Assembly (NCBI RefSeq): GCF_041296385.1
Contig: NC_091033.1
Coordinates: forward strand, 14,273,501-14,337,500
Origin: Aphelocoma coerulescens
Taxonomy: Eukaryota > Chordata > Aves > Passeriformes > Corvidae
Length of the DNA stretch: 64,000 bases
Direction: 5' to 3'
Shown piece by piece: positions 23,341 through 35,950 of this stretch. The notes beneath the pieces are model-generated. The model worked only from the letters and a program-made list of their open reading frames with translations. It was not told where the DNA came from and made no database searches. How positions within the stretch are numbered: the first letter of the stretch is position 1; every line of letters starts with the position of its first letter. The translations under genes were made by a program, and so were the position numbers.

Positions 23341-26300
23341 GCTCTTACAAGGATAAGTGTTTTAAGTAAATGCATTTCTTTAGTATTTTCCCCTTTTTTT
23401 GACATCCATCCTTCACAGAGCAGAAATATGCAGCCCTGCTGTATGTTGTAGGCTGCAGCATTCATCTGAGCAGTGTGAGGTTTAAAGTCCTGATACCCAG
23501 GTTTATTTCTGGAACTCCTGATTAATATGAGAGTGCTTTTTCATGTTTTCCTGCTGAGCTTAAACTTAATAGATGTGAGGCTGGGACTTAAGACACACTG
23601 AATTAACAACACATGCTTTAGGCTGGTAAATGCAGCACTACAGAGGAGTCCAGATGGGTTCCAAAGCAGAATTTGGTCTTTTGCACTTTAGAAGGTCCCT
23701 GTCAGGACAGTAAAGTTTCAAGATTTTGTTGCTGTTGTTGATTTTTGGGGTTTTTTTTTTAATTAACTTTCAGCATTTCAGCCTCTGAGCAAGGTGAGAT
23801 GCATCGCTGCTGGGGAGACCCAAGCAAATGGAAGTTCTTTGCCCAAAGTTTGCACCAACAACAGTTTAAGCTTATGAAACCAATTTCCAGTCCTATAATT
23901 ACTGGTACAAGGCAAAAACTGAAACTTTGGGAAGTTTAGGCTCAAATCCTGTCTCAGTCAAGCCTTTCCTTGAAGTTCGTGATAAAAAAAAATTGTCTGC
24001 AAAAAGGGATTAGTCACAAAACTTCTGAAATCAAAGGTCACTGTCTCCAGGGGCTCTTTGTTAGAGTAAACAATAAAAATGCTCTCAAAACCGTTTTGAA
24101 GAAACAATTTTTATTGCTATCATCGGGCCCAATTCTGCAGAGATTTCTTGGAGAAAAAGTAGTTCCGTAATGAAGCTCTTCCTACAGCAAAGCCAGGGCT
24201 CTTCAGGATCAGCCCCCATTACAGCAAATATATCAGAGCTAAAAGACTTTTGTGCTCTTTTTAGCAAAATAATTTCAGGTAGAACTCCCTAAAAGAAAGG
24301 CCTGAGCAAGCATTTGTGTGACATCACCAGCTGGACCATCTGTAAGTGAAATTAAAGCTGTACTGGAATTCACAGAGTTCAGTAATTCCTGCCTGTTTGG
24401 TTGTAAAGTTGAGGGGCCACAGGCGCTGGTTTTGTTGGTGTTTATACAACACCCAGCCCAGCACATCCCTCACCAGAACTGGAGCCCAGGAGTCCCAGTG
24501 GATCTTACAAACAAGATTATGGACATCTGCCACAAATGCTGCAATAATGACTCGTTATCTAACCCCAGCTCTGCTTGTGCACCTGAGAGACTTTGCAAGG
24601 ATTTGTCTGGAAAGTTCGTGGCAACCACGCAGTGAAAATAAACACTTAACCACCTTGAAAGTTGTGGTCAACTTTCTGAATGGAACTCTTAGTATTGGCT
24701 GATTGTTCGTAGCAGTTATTTTGTACCTTTTACCCTCTCTGAGATCACCCTAAATTCTTGTCCAGCAATTACAGGCCCCACTCAAAGGCAGCAGTGAACC
24801 CACTGAAAACACAGCCCTGCCTCCCTATCCATCCAGCCAGAATAAATGCCCAGCACCAGAGAGTTAACAAAACACAGCAGACTTATTTATTTTTCTTTTC
24901 CTCTCCTGATACTGTTTTCACAACCTGACATAACCTGGTAAAGTAATTCTAATTGTATTTTGGATTGATAACTGCATTTTTCTCAGAATACACAATGCTT
25001 CTGAGAACAGTTGTGGTTCTTTGGTACAGCACAAGTGTTTTGCCTCAAAGATCTAAAGACGTCAATGATAAAACTATCAGAAATTTTAAGTCCTAAAAGA
25101 AAACTGATGGCAAACATTTGGGTCCCATTTTTGCATCATGTAACCATGGATTAACAAGGATGATTCAGTAGAAAGCAATTAAGAAGGGCACTGAGGAAGT
25201 CAGATGTGCCTGGGGAGGAGGAGTCTGCTCTAACAGTGCCCCAGAGAAACAACTGCACCAGAACAAGGGAAGAGCTGGCCTGAGCCTCAGCTCTGAGTGG
25301 AGCTGGAAGAAATGTCTCTGCAGGTTCAAAACAAGGATCTTTCTCCTTTTTGATCCCATTTCTGTATTTCTGGACTTGCCCACAGCCTGGAGCAGAAGCA
25401 GAGGGCTGGCACGGGCAGGCTGGTGCTCTCCAGAGTAAGATCCCATCGCAGCTCCTAAGCCAGGGGCCTGGGAGGCAGCCAGAGGTACCAGTGCTCGAGC
25501 TGCTCAGCCAGCCCTTGGGTAAGTGCTCACCCCAGCCAGAGAGCCTTCCAAACTTGCTTTTATACAAAAACTTCCATTTCCTACCTGACAGATAAACCAG
25601 ACTTCTGCTCTGAGTTCATATCTGTCTTCTAAGCAAGAGGTCCTCAATTAGAAAGGACTGAACATTTGTTTTCAGGAAGACTTACTCCCCTCTGTAAAAA
25701 ATACCCTGCATTAGGTCTTTCCTTACAGCCAAATGCTGGGAAATAAATTAAGAGAGCATGCAATCAGTTCAAAATGACTGTAATTAGGCAATCAAATAGC
25801 CATAGGAAGCAGAAATCATCAATGTCTTTAGCTAGTTCATTTTGTCTGTGGATTTGTTTGTAAGTTGTTTTGGTTTTTTTTTAAATAAAAAGATTATAGG
25901 CTGAAATTTTAAAAAGGAATTATATCAATTCACCAGAATCCTTCTCATACACATCTTAGAGCAGTGCCTATTAACCCCTGGAATTATCTGAAGTCTCCAT
26001 GCCCATATCTGTGCTAACTCTGCTGGCCCAAGAGGCCCAGGGGACGAAGACCTTTGTGTAGGGTCTGCAAAGCATCAGTTCAAAACACGGAGAGTCACTC
26101 CCCACAGCCACATAACAGGAGGGGTAAAAGTATTTGTCAAGTTTTAACTTAGAGTGTAGGAAAATCTCAGTGTACAATGAAATAAAACTCATCAAAAACA
26201 CAACCGAACCATATCCTTCCTGTCATAAAAAGAAGGCAAACAATATGCCCTTCTCCACGTTCCTGCATACCTTTGGAACTGCAGGCTTCCTGCTCAGGAG

Positions 26301-27058
26301 CTGCCCTGCCAAGAATCATGTATCCTGTGATGACATTTCTCAATAAATAAAGTGACTTCATTATTGAAAAGCTTAACTGTAGTCGTGTGTGCAGTTTTTA
26401 ATGCAGTACCAGCCCTGAAGTGCTGATGAGAGAAAATCCAGATGCAGGAGACATTCAAGTTGGAGCCAGGACATTTTAAGGGCTGCAAAGTTTCATTAGC
26501 TGAGCTGTGGATCGATGGGTAGATTAAAACACTATATTTGTTCATGGTGGAACCGGCTCCTCCACTGGTGTAAATCAGCACAGGAGAATGTAAATCCCTG
26601 TTTTAGCTGAGGATCAGGCTCCTGATTTAGTGGGCCTTGTTATTCTCAGCACATGTAACAAAACGAGGGGGGATTGGGGATATTCACAGGTAGATCACCA
26701 TCATTTCACCTCTGGGACTGGAGCTGCTTGTGGGGACTCTGGGATAAGGCTTGGATGGGTTCCAAGTTCATTATTGTAGCCTGATTTGTGGTTAAAACAT
26801 GTTAAGCCTAAATATTAAGCAAATACATCAGAGGAGGATTTACAGCTGTCCAAGGACACAGTAAACTGTAACACAAGCTCCTAGACTGTATTAAATTTGT
26901 ATCCCCACAGTTTCTTCTGCAAGGGAATAGAAGAAGCAAATCAGGTTGTTCCTGGGACACATTAAGGATAGGCTTGCTATAAATTTCCTCAAACTCAATT
27001 GTCTGTGCCCAGACTGGAGCCATCAGCTTCTATTTGAAGCTTTGGTATTCTGAAACTC
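23341..27058. other. Non-coding stretch, no gene seen
   Basis: Mixed AT-rich and GC-moderate single-copy DNA. Overlapping frames reach 138 codons around 25150-25600 on both strands without recognisable content. A perfect 9-base inverted repeat with a 10-base loop, TTCTCAGAA and TTCTGAGAA, lies at 24980-25007; it is too short for a microRNA precursor. No transposon was identified. Confidence 0.65.
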
Positions 27059-27074
27059 TTTTTTTTTTTTTTTT
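27059..27074 (+). repeat. Poly-T tract, 16 T followed by six C
   Basis: Sixteen T run into CCCCCC at 27075-27080. The pyrimidine tract lies about 80 bases upstream of the CpG-dense patch and could serve as a nucleosome-depleting boundary, which is speculation. Confidence 0.85.
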
Positions 27075-27156
27075 CCCCCCTGGAAAATCTCAAACAAAGC
27101 ATATTCTTTTGACTTCCCAGCAACAGGGAGGACAAAGAGATATTTTACAGTGGGTC

Positions 27157-27512
27157 CGAAGGGCGTTAAAGGACCTCCCAGCCGTGCTCAGCGTTGTTAC
27201 AGCAGCTCCTGGGCCGCTGGTGCGCTGGACCTGCTGGAGCGGATGAATCACGGCTCGGCTCTGGCCCCAGCGGAGCGGCGCACACGGAGCTGTGTGGGAA
27301 GTCAGCTGTCAGGCTGATGCAACAAGTCAGAGTTTACCAATCTGTTCTCACAAAACCGCAACTGGCAAAGTGCTTCGCATTACGTCAAAGAGCTGCAAAC
27401 AAGGCAGGAAGAGACACAAACCTCTGCTTCTCCCCGACGCGGCTCCGCAGCATCTCCCGGCCCACGGCCGGGGCTGGGGCACCTGGGCTCCGGGGGAGGA
27501 CCCAGCGTCCCG
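27157..27512. promoter_or_regulatory. CpG-dense patch, possible small CpG island
   Basis: I count 26 CpG dinucleotides in about 356 bases, far above anything else in the window, and G+C is visibly high. Two basic-leucine-zipper motifs lie in its central, less CpG-dense part: TGATGCAA at 27315-27322, which matches the ATF4-C/EBP composite element, and TTACGTCA at 27380-27387, a near-palindromic CREB/ATF site. No TATA box is evident. This is the best promoter candidate in the window, perhaps for a long non-coding RNA, an alternative first exon or an enhancer-type island. A 217-codon frame crosses it (27194-27847) but begins at TTG; its first ATG is at 27317, and the frame is probably a by-product of few stops in GC-rich DNA. 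Confidence 0.45.
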
Positions 27513-27854
27513 AGCAGTTCAGGCTGAGGACACCCCTGGCAAAAGCTCCAGGCCAGGACTGGCCCTTCAGCCTTGTGTTCCAGGCACCTCGCTTTGGGTG
27601 GTGTTTCCCACAGCTGGCACCCATGCTGGAAACTGCTCCTGGAAGGAGGAACTTTTGTCCCTCTCAGAGGAAAGGCTCAGTACTCGCAGGAGTTGGGCTC
27701 CCTGATCCTGGTGGATCCCTTCCTACTCAGCACATCCTGGGATTCTATGGAAATTGGAGTGGGTGGAACAGGAACATTGAGTTTCTGGTAGCACATCCCC
27801 CGGGGCAGGGGAGACGGGAGCCTGTTCACTCTGACAGAGGACACTGATGTTTCT
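27513..27854. other. GC-moderate flank of the CpG patch
   Basis: CpG density falls off sharply here. The tail of the 217-codon frame continues to 27847 without recognisable domains. If the CpG patch is a promoter, this could be transcribed first-exon sequence in either direction, but no splice donor stands out. Confidence 0.4.
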
Positions 27855-28007
27855 AGAGAAAACAAAAGGAAGTGTAATGAGAAGGAAGAGGTGAAGAGAA
27901 AATAAAATAGATGGGGAAAAGAGAGCAGAAAAGGGATGAAAAACTAGTTCAGCTGGTGGCTATGAGAACTGGAAGAGGAGGAGGTAATGCAGGGGTGAGA
28001 AGGAGAT
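27855..28007 (+). repeat. Purine-rich tract
   Basis: About 150 bases are dominated by A and G on the plus strand, in two runs (27855-27943 and 27964-28007). It is not a simple tandem repeat. Long polypurine stretches can form triplex-type structures, but this one has interruptions and no mirror symmetry that I can see. Confidence 0.6.
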
Positions 28008-29303
28008 CCTCTTCCCCACCAAGGGAATCAGACTTGGCTAAATTCTTTTCACTAGGAAAAGAACTATGTACTTGATTTGTGGAAAAATTTCCACCTTGCA
28101 GAATAAACAATGTCTCCTTTCTAACCCTGACTCTTTATCCATGTTTAGAGAGTTCCTAAAATTCAGCAACAACTCCTCTCTGTGCCTGGGGGTGTTCACT
28201 TCTCATCTCCTGCAGATGCCCCAAACAATTTGCCAGGTGCTTTGGGTTTGGAGTGGGGTGGCTTTTCTGTAAAAGCCATTTTGCTGCACACAGAATAATG
28301 CAAAATTAATTGGACCTGAGGGATGCAGAAGGGAAAAATCCTGCTTCTGGTGTCTGCTCTCAGAACTTTACAGGGACCTTTTCTGAAACCACAAAGTAAA
28401 ATTTAGGAACAGTCCTGGGAGCCGGGTCATCAAGCCATAATTCATCCTCATCAGTAAATTGTCACAACTAGGTGACAAAGGCATCTTCCTATTTTAGTGT
28501 TCTCTCTCCCTCTTCTGCTGCATCAATTCATATAAACATTTCCTTCCTGCCTGCACAGCTCCAGCAGGGAGCAGGTCCCTTCTCCCAGGCCTCCATGGGG
28601 CTGGAAACCTGTTGGTCAGAGTGCCGTGGCCACCAGGAGAAGGCCTGGGTTTGTAACCCCACAACTCTGATATCCTGGATCCTGGCAGGGGACGCAAGGC
28701 TTTGATAACCTTTTCCCACGGCTGCCAAGCTTCAAAGGCAAGGCCATCCTGCTGGATTTGTGCCGAGCCCAGTCCTGGCAGGGGATATCCCACACCCTGG
28801 GAACAGCACCAGGTGAAGACCCACAGGCCAGTTTGTGAACCCTGCTCGTGCTCATGGAGATAGCTGGGGCAGGAATATTCAATTCTGTCAAGTAGAAAAC
28901 ATTCACTAAAAGTTTTGAAATAGAAATTTCAGCTAAGACATTTTCAGATCATAAACTGAGTAACCAAATGAATGCAGGCACTTCCCAGGATAATGCAGTA
29001 TCTTGGCAGCATCTCACTGGTCTCAACTTTGCATTTAAGTATCAAAATGCTGCTTAAATCCTTTAAGTACCTAAATCCTGTGCTGGATTTAATCTTGAAG
29101 GGTTCATTTTTTATTTTAGACATGACTCTGAGTTGTGAGAAAAGACGTCTCTAACATGCTGGAATCCCAGATAGGACTCTGGTAGTAGGAAAAGAGGGAG
29201 GTTTTGGGATGAGGCAACATGCTGTGGGAAATGCAGAGCAGAGCTGTAATACTCAGGGCAGAGACACTTTAATTCTTATCTCTGTCCTGATACACTGTAT
29301 TTA
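28008..29303. other. Non-coding stretch, no gene seen
   Basis: GC-moderate sequence with overlapping frames on both strands between 28470 and 28910 (up to 99 codons), then AT-rich sequence. None is recognisable. No repeats were noted. Confidence 0.65.
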
Positions 29304-29361
29304 TGCTCTGTGAAACTTCAAGCAAGTTTCTCAATCCCCATCTGTAAAATAGGTGCCATCC
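29304..29361 (+). mobile_element. Probable decayed MIR/CORE-SINE relic
   Basis: The stretch follows the MIR 3' core in order: GCTCTGTGAAACTTCAAGCA at 29304-29323 against the family's GCTGTGTGACCTTGGGCAAG, then AGTTTCTCAA, then CCCATCTGTAAAATAGG at 29337-29353 against CTCATCTGTAAAATGGG. A segment of about 15 bases of the consensus is missing between the halves. The final hallmark, ATCTGTAAAAT, is perfect. Age and divergence fit a pre-avian insertion. Confidence 0.5.
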
Positions 29362-32300
29362 TTAATTTTTTTTAGTCTTTCTAGACCATGCACTCCTTTA
29401 TGACTGGGACTGCCTGGGTTCTTAGCTGTGCCTACTTCAGTGGGTGTCTGATTTAACATAGGGCAGTGCCACCACAGCAAAAAGGAAGAAAATAATCAAA
29501 GAGACAAATCTCCCACCCTGGAGAGTCTCCAGTGGAAAGCAGAGGAAGCACATCTGACCTGTCCCCCTTCTTGCTCTCTTTTACTGGTCCATATCCAGAG
29601 ATTTCCAGCAGGGAGCCATCACTGAGTTATGGAAAACAAAGATGCAAAGCACCATAGATCTGCTCTACTCCAGGAAGTCTGGAGAAGCCACGGGTGCTGG
29701 ATTTCTGTTTTTTGAAGGAATTTTGACACCTGTTTTCCTGACATGCTCGATACAAACATTCAAGCCGGGCAGTGAGCATGGGAGCTGGCAAAGCTGGAGT
29801 GACAGTGGCATTGAGATGGATGGGTCCAGCCAGGGGAATATGGCAAAGATTGTCACAGGGACTCCAGATGTGGGATGGAGGACTTGGAAAACATCTGCTT
29901 GTTTCACTTTTTGGTGATTTCTTTGATAAAGGCCAACTGGAATTACACACCTCACAGAGGAAGTGAGGGTGGGAAATGAAGAGAACAACTTTTACCTTGT
30001 CAGGAAGAGGGGACGCAAGGAAGGCAGCTCAGTGCCATGGCTACACTTGTCATTAACCTTAAATGAAGCCCAGAAAATAACCCAAATTTCCCATTTACTT
30101 TCAAGCGGTCTGAGTCAGACCCTTGGCTTTCTGGCACAGAATGAAGGGAAAGCTTTTACAGATTTCAGTGGAGATGGAAGACTGCTAAGTGTGTCACAAC
30201 AAGAGTCAGTGGAACCAAGTGAAAACTCATTTTGCCCAGCATTATATCTGCACCTTGTGCTGTCTTTAGAGAACCAACTCTCTCCACTTAGCAGGATATT
30301 AGCAATATCCTAAATGGAAATTACCTCCAGTAAAAACCAGCATTTACTGTAGCTCCACATCCAGATCTCAGCAGCCACCACAAGGGTTTCTTTCCCTTCT
30401 CTATGCTCACACAATCCCTCCCGAACTCCCTGAGCCCATCTAACTGATTTCCAGGAGGAATTGCCACCCAAAAGGAGCCAACACCAGGCCTTGTGGAGCT
30501 CTTGTGCTACTCTGGATTCACTTACACATCTAACACCAACCACATACAGGCAGGCATGTGGGATTCCTCGAGTTTGTGCTTCTCCTACCCTGAAACCACC
30601 AGGTATTTTATCTTCAGCAGTGGCTGGAGTGGCTCCTAAAAAAATGACACATCTGCCCATTGCCGCTTCTTGCCTTCTCCTCTCTCTGCTCTTGCTCTGC
30701 TGCATTATTCAAACTGCAGCCAGGCTGCTGTGCCCACACAGCGCCTCTGACTCCAGTGAGGAATCTGCTCCTGCTCAGGGCTGGTGACAATCTGTAACCT
30801 CCCGGTGACAGAGGCTGTATCTTGTTCTGTATTTATACTGTGCCTTGCACCAGGAGGTCTCAATCCCCACTGGATGCTGCTCTGTGCCAGGAATAACTCC
30901 AATAGGAAGGAAATTGCAGCGCAGTGATGGGACAGAGGAACTGCTGGGGATGTTTTTAGCCAAGGTGTAGTATAGAAATAAGAACAGGGTGATGGAAAAG
31001 CAGCTGTTGCAATAGATGACCCGCCTCCTCCTAGGGAATGTTACTCACTTTTCTGTAATCCTGACACAAAGCTCTTGGGTTGTGTTTTGGTTTTATGGCT
31101 GTACCTGGGGGACAAGCAGGCTGGTGACACAAACAGCTTCAGGTTCTAACAACCTGGGAGATCATCAACAATTAGTGAGGAACCTCAGAGCTGCTCTGTG
31201 CTTATAATGAGTGGCTTTCTGGAAGAAACCAGCACCACAGAAAATTGCAATATTTCCTTTTTAATTTTGGCATGCGAGTTTGCAGCTCTATTTTGTGATA
31301 TTTTTTGCCTGTACTCTCTTTCCTGCATGGGCATGGGCTCTAATTCCCTGAACAACCACCACAAAACCCACACACACATCAGATGTATCAGTGTTTGCCA
31401 ATCAATTGCAGCACTTGGTGCAATATCACTGCTTAGATGGAATATTGCTCCTTCAAATTTCCAGTCAATTCTACAAAACAGAATAAATTTTGCCCTTGAT
31501 TTCTTTTGTCCTATTCCACAGAGGTCAACTGAGGATACAATTTCTTAACATCCTTAATTTCACTCTGCTACTTGAGGTCTCCTAGAGTTGCTTTGTAATA
31601 CAAACCTAAAATTTTATTAGCTTGATAGAGTCAACCTCAAGTAAGCTTTGAATCCAGAGAGTTGACTAACACTGCTTTCAAAACCTGAATTTTAATTTTA
31701 AAAGCTTTTTTTGTTCCTGATTTTGGATGAGTGAATGGTAAATTGAAGAAGATCACGCAGCAGCTCTCCTGTAACTGAAGAGGTCTGAAAACACACCGGG
31801 GATATGGAGGGAGCAAGTGACATTTGAAAAAAATAGATGTCACTTCAATTGAAGGTTTATTTGAGCCCATCAGCAAGTCTTCCTTTATTTGTTATAACAG
31901 CACAAACGGAGCCCAGTGCAGCCTGGAAAGCAGATTCCAGTCTATTCTGCAAGCAAAAAACCAAAATAACAACAAAACCACATCGGAGCAGCTTTTCTCC
32001 CATGGTCATTGTTCCAAGCAATAAGACTAGCACTCAGATGTCTAACCACATGGCTGTTCTCCTAATTAGCTGGGATCACAAAATTGTGTCTGAAAAAGCA
32101 GAAACCATATTTTAAAAATAGGCCTCTGAGGCCAGATTTTCAGAGCTTCAGCTTCCAATCCAACACCTACGTGAAAAAAGCAGATTTTCAGCAGAAACTC
32201 CCAAACTCCTCCTGTTCCCAGGAGATGGAACCCCAGTAAAGCACATCTGAAAAGCTTCCCACTTCATTTTGTTCCCTCAGTGCTGAAATCCCCTCACCCC

Positions 32301-32722
32301 TGAGGCTCCAATGTGGGAAATGCTGTATGGGCATTTGTTTTTTAAAAAACCTGCCCCTGTTTAGGAGACAAAAATGCCTCTTCATGAGACGCAGGGGCTG
32401 GAAGATTTGTGCTTCTCCATGAATTTGTGGGGCTTTGTGCTTTATCTTTGCAATCCATAAAACTGGAACAATGCATTGTCTGAAACACACTTTCTTCAAA
32501 AATGCAGTCCAGATGAAAGCTGAAATTTGTATACATTTATCCAAACACAGAGACAATGTCTGTGTGTGCGTCTACACATCTCCATGCAGGCAGAGCGAGC
32601 TTGCCAAAATCTCCACACAGAAGCACACACGTCCCACGGCAGCTAAAGTTGATGGAGGCACAATTCAGCCTTTGGACCAGCAATTTCAACTGCAAAACTC
32701 ATTTCATGCAGGAAAGCAAAAA
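29362..32722. other. Non-coding stretch, no gene seen
   Basis: Many short overlapping frames (up to 131 codons) occur on both strands around 29630-30910, without recognisable domains or matching splice sites. AT content rises after 31200. No CR1, LTR or RNA gene was seen. Confidence 0.65.
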
Positions 32723-32740
32723 CAAACAAACAAACAAAAC
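32723..32740 (+). repeat. (CAAA)n microsatellite, about 4.5 units
   Basis: Tandem CAAA units are preceded by a related CAAAAA. Short and common. Confidence 0.9.
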
Positions 32741-35700
32741 CCCTTCTCATCATGGAACTTTTAAAAAATATTTCCCTCGAGCAAAATGGCTGTTTCCCCT
32801 CCCACATAAACTGGCAGCCAAGTCAGGAACAGCGCTGAAGACTTCCCATGCTTGCAGAATCAGATATAAAATTTGCAGGAAGGCTGGCACTTATTTTCTC
32901 ACAACAGTTTGTTCTTCACATATTTCACAACTTTTAAGTTCCTTAATGTAAATTGGAGTCATACATTTTGCCTCCATGTGTTTTATTGACTCTGATCTCC
33001 ATATTAACACCGGGAAAGAGCTGGGGTGCTAAATTCAGCAAGCTGGCCACAGTTCTGCCCAGGTAGTTCCCCCCCTTTTTCCCAGAACACCCCCCAGGCT
33101 CTCGTGGGTGACTGGAGTAACAGGGGCAGCTCCCATGAAAACCCAGAGCTGATGCAGCAGCCAGGGGATGGTTGGGACTAGAGGAGACCTAAAGGTATCT
33201 TCTGACTTCGGGCAGCTGCAGTCCTGTCCCTGTTGAAGTGCTTCATTCTTCCTGCAGTCACTGCCCAAATCCCTCTGGGAGGCTGCAGGTCCCTGCCCAA
33301 GAGGTGCCTCCTCCCAGCAGGACTCCCCTCTGTCCCACCGCCTTCCTGTAGGAATGTGAGGAACCAGACTTAAATGGACCAGACATCGCCTGTTCTCTGG
33401 ATAAAGCTGAGCTCAGTTGGCCTCTCCTCCTTCCCTCCACTCCCCATCCCCAAAAGCTCTTCAAACACATCTTCATGGCATTTATCCCCAAGAGGTTCAA
33501 AGGAGCACAGGGTGGACATCCCCTGGCTGACTGCATGGAAAGGGTGTTCATCTGATCCAGGGGCCACTGGTCACGTGGAAAAGTGCATTAGGCTGCAATT
33601 AGATCCTGCTGGATTGCTCAAGAGATGCTTTTCAGTGTGAACAAAAGGCTGGCCCTGCATGAGGTGCTGAAAGCCCTGGAAAAGCCAGGAGTTCGAAGGA
33701 ACCCATCTGTGTCCTACTCCCCTGACCACAGTGCCTCCCTATAGCTGTAGCAGTCTGAGGGCAATTGGTCCTTGGGATTTTGGGGACGGCCCTTTGGATT
33801 TAGAAAGAATTAAAAGAATATCTGAAATGATTTCCCTAATCAAGTTTCTGTTCCCTTCATGTTCAAATACTGCTTAAAGTAATTGAATTTCCCATCATGC
33901 TAACAATTTCTGTCAATATTTCCCCCACTAACCAACATCAGGTGGATGTGTCTTTTTTCCATCGCAAATTTCATTACTTGGTCCAGAGATCAGGGTCTGC
34001 TTCTTTTTTCAGAAGGTTGTCTGTGGTTCAGTTTGATCAAGAACAATATTGATTGTGACATCCTCACATATTCCAAAAAGGGCTGTAAACCCACATAACA
34101 CTTTAACTGCCAAAAATGCTTTTTCAATTTTTCTTTCTTAAACAAACTCACTTGGACCAAAACATCACATTTCATTTTTCTCTCCCTCCTGTGTAGGCTC
34201 TTGCTCGGAGTTACATTCTCTGTGTCTGAGTAATGGATGTGAATCAAGATTCCCAATTTGGATTCTAGTCCAACAACACAAACTGGGATGTTTCTGTTGG
34301 GGCTAACAGGGCACATGTGGGTCTGCAGTGCTCCAGACCCTTCCTCAGGTTTTAGATTCCTTGGATTTAAACAATTCCTGACCAAAACTGGCAAATTGCT
34401 TGTGCACATGACCCTTACAGGAATAATCTGCCCAGACCAACATCTACCAGTATATTTGGGCACATTTAGGGCACATTATTGCACCTCCTTTGACTGCAGC
34501 TGAATTTCACTATCAGCAGTTTAGATGATTCTAAAAGAAAATTCAAATCTAAGATCTGCCAGTGCATTTGTGAAAATGTGAATGTATTTTTCGGAATTAA
34601 TTACGAGACAGTGAACAAATTATGGAAGACATTTCAGAAAAGCCAAAATTCCATGGTGTGCAATGCACATCTGTAATTTACTGGATTCATCAGGCAGCCA
34701 GGTCAGCAATTTGCCTTTTTCAGTGGAATCTCAGCACAATACGAGATTTTTCCATTAATAATTCTTTATCCTCTACCTGATTACAAGGTAAAGGTGTTTT
34801 TATTTACACTTAGTAGCTGGACATATTTGTATGTCTGGAGTCTTACTTCAAGGAGCAAATTTGGTATTTTAATATCATCGTGCTTTAAAGCATAAGGATG
34901 TACACTGGGTTATCAAACATATCCCTGAGGGATACTGAAAGGTAGCAAGCAGAAGAGGAGCATTCCTGAATTTTAGTAGGATTCATTAAAAGAATGCTAA
35001 ACTCTGCAGATTTTATCTACGTCTATTCTCAGTGTGAGTAAAATCTCTGTTCATTGTTTCCGTGCCACACTAAGGGATGGGAATTGTCTGTTGGATGTCC
35101 TTGAAGGCAGCTGGTTCCTGTAAACACCAGCAACAAATAACAGATACTCACAGTAATTTTTTTAATCATTAAATTTCTCTCTGCAATTACAGCAATATAA
35201 TCTCCATGCAAAATGTGCCTGATTTTGGTCTCAGTTAAATTTCAGGCTGCTTTGCTGAAATATTTTCCAGCTATTTTCCTTAACTCAACAGGAGGAAGAA
35301 TAAAACAAGCTCAGGCCCAGTTTGAAGCCAGCCTTGTGTCTGCAAAATTGACTCCCCCAAAATGAGCAGTTGCACAGTTCTGCACAAAACTGGGTCAATC
35401 GTCTTCATTTAGAATGATATTCTTTTGGATTTTTCATTTATTTTTTATCCAAAGCCCAGGCCTATGGAAATAATAGCAAAGAAAAATGTTGCATTCAGTT
35501 CTGCAAAGGAAAGATGAGAAATTTCACATTTGGGCTGACTTTAGTCATTAAACCATTAGTTAATTTCTTGTCTGATTATTTGAATGCATTTCCACTGTTG
35601 TGGCTTGAGCAATTTAGTATTTCCACACTCCTAAACGATCTCCTCAAACTTTCAGATATGGTCTCAGAGAGTTTATCCTACTGATATATAACATGAGTAA

Positions 35701-35921
35701 ATTGTACCACAGATTAACTGAAAAATACAAGAAAAAGAAAATATTTAGGGAAAATGCAGGTTGGTGAAATACAAAGACAGTTCCCTCAGGAGACTTAAAA
35801 AGAAAAAACTAGAAACATAATTTAGAAATTGCAGAAAAACTGGCAAAAAAAAGCTTCTGAAAAAATCTGAAGTTGAGGATAAAAGCTGACTGAACCTACA
35901 CCATTCCTTACACAAAAGTCG
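32741..35921. other. Non-coding stretch, no gene seen
   Basis: The longest frame is 157 codons on the minus strand (33990-34463). It opens at GTG rather than ATG and resembles nothing known; one frame of that length is about what chance gives in this much sequence. The part from 34500 to 35950 is AT-rich with scattered TAAT cores but no clear site cluster. Confidence 0.65.
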
Positions 35922-35950
35922 GCATTTTACAGGTGGAAGAGATTGAACAT
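35922..35950 (-). mobile_element. Possible MIR/CORE-SINE relic (short)
   Basis: GCATTTTACAGGTGGAAGAG at 35922-35941 resembles the complement of the MIR tail, CATTTTACAGATGAGGAAAC, and is followed by a plausible ATTGA. Only about 30 bases are alignable, so a chance match is quite possible. Confidence 0.25.

Noticed and set aside
24980..25007. 9-base stem hairpin as a microRNA precursor
   Set aside because: The stem is far too short, and the flanks do not extend the pairing.
27194..27847. 217-codon plus-strand open frame
   Set aside because: It opens at TTG, the first ATG is 41 codons in, and it lies in GC-rich CpG-dense DNA where stops are rare. The residues (rich in R, G, P) show no domain that I recognise.
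33990..34463. 157-codon minus-strand open frame
   Set aside because: It opens at GTG, resembles no family, and one frame of this length is about what chance gives in six frames of 64 kb.
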